A stretch of DNA of 45,495 bases from assembly GCF_001574435.1 (NCBI RefSeq), contig NZ_LOCN01000012.1, forward strand, positions 1 to 45,495, given 5' to 3'. The notes below the pieces were generated by a model, which was given only the letters and a program-made list of their open reading frames with translations, searched no databases and had not been told where the DNA came from. Made by a program: the position numbers and the translations under genes. This stretch comes from Moritella sp. JT01. Lineage in GTDB: Bacteria; Pseudomonadota; Gammaproteobacteria; Enterobacterales; Moritellaceae. Below, one piece after another: positions 45,440 to 45,495 of this stretch. Each line of letters starts with the position of its first letter. Within the stretch, counting starts at the first letter, position 1.

Positions 45440-45495
45440 GAAGCTCCCCCACCTCGCTTCGCGCCCGACAAGTCGGGGAAGGAAGGGGATTCTTG
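45440..45495 (-). mobile_element. IS200/IS605-like right end at the window edge
   Basis: On the minus strand CAAGAATC, a CCGAC/GTCGG hairpin and GAGCTTCAAG occur in the order seen at the left end of the window (1-58). The element body would lie to the right. Such ends also carry the guide RNA scaffold in TnpB elements, which cannot be checked here. Confidence 0.5.

Overview
The window is AT-rich gammaproteobacterial chromosome, most likely from a cold-water marine genus near Moritella, Psychromonas, Shewanella or Vibrio. The indications are a GrcA-type glycyl-radical cofactor, a caa3-type oxidase with a diheme subunit II, an rml sugar operon, and a run of gene cassettes with attC-like sites. 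The genus is inferred from the style of the genes and was not tested by search.

Left part (1-16.7 kb): an IS200/IS605-like right end, a broken gene and grcA come first. A leftward cytochrome c oxidase operon follows (subunit II with two haem c domains, I, III, III, IV, SCO). Next are a small membrane protein and a diheme peroxidase-like lipoprotein. Two divergent regulator-target modules come after that: TetR with a secreted metallo-beta-lactamase-fold hydrolase, and LysR with a cupin plus a flavin amine oxidase. Each has a palindrome between regulator and target. A serine hydrolase, a GNAT enzyme and a lone family 2 glycosyltransferase complete this part.

Middle (16.8-34.8 kb): a tightly packed leftward eight-gene operon makes and uses dTDP-L-rhamnose. 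It runs GT4, PssD-PssE-like fusion, GT2, rmlB, rmlA, rmlC, rmlD and a SAF-domain oxidoreductase. Then come a long U32 peptidase-family gene with an FNR-type box upstream and a 23-bp tandem array built from its own 3' end, a PCMT-like methyltransferase, a multispan membrane protein, an M3 peptidase, an AlaDh/PNT-domain dehydrogenase with an upstream LysR gene, a small membrane ORF and a GNAT.

Right part (34.8-45.5 kb) is accessory DNA. A three-gene leftward set of unknown function (one-TM protein, a short protein starting with a Gln-Asn tract, a 208-aa protein) has its own promoter candidate. Two 166-bp direct repeats 7,243 bp apart enclose a COG1237-type metallo-hydrolase and an array of seven cassettes, all on the minus strand. 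The cassettes are GNAT, GNAT, 4-TM protein, riboflavin synthase, GNAT, epimerase, racemase-like and a hypothetical protein, with attC-like sites in several states of decay between them. No integrase is in view; by polarity it would lie to the right. Beyond the array are a decayed PapB-like regulator, a ClpP-like lipoprotein and a Sel1-repeat gene cut by an IS200/IS605-like end at the window edge.

The strongest candidates for something undescribed are the Gln-Asn-tract operon, the integrase-less cassette array with its very short attC sites, and a racemase-family cassette protein that has lost both catalytic cysteines.
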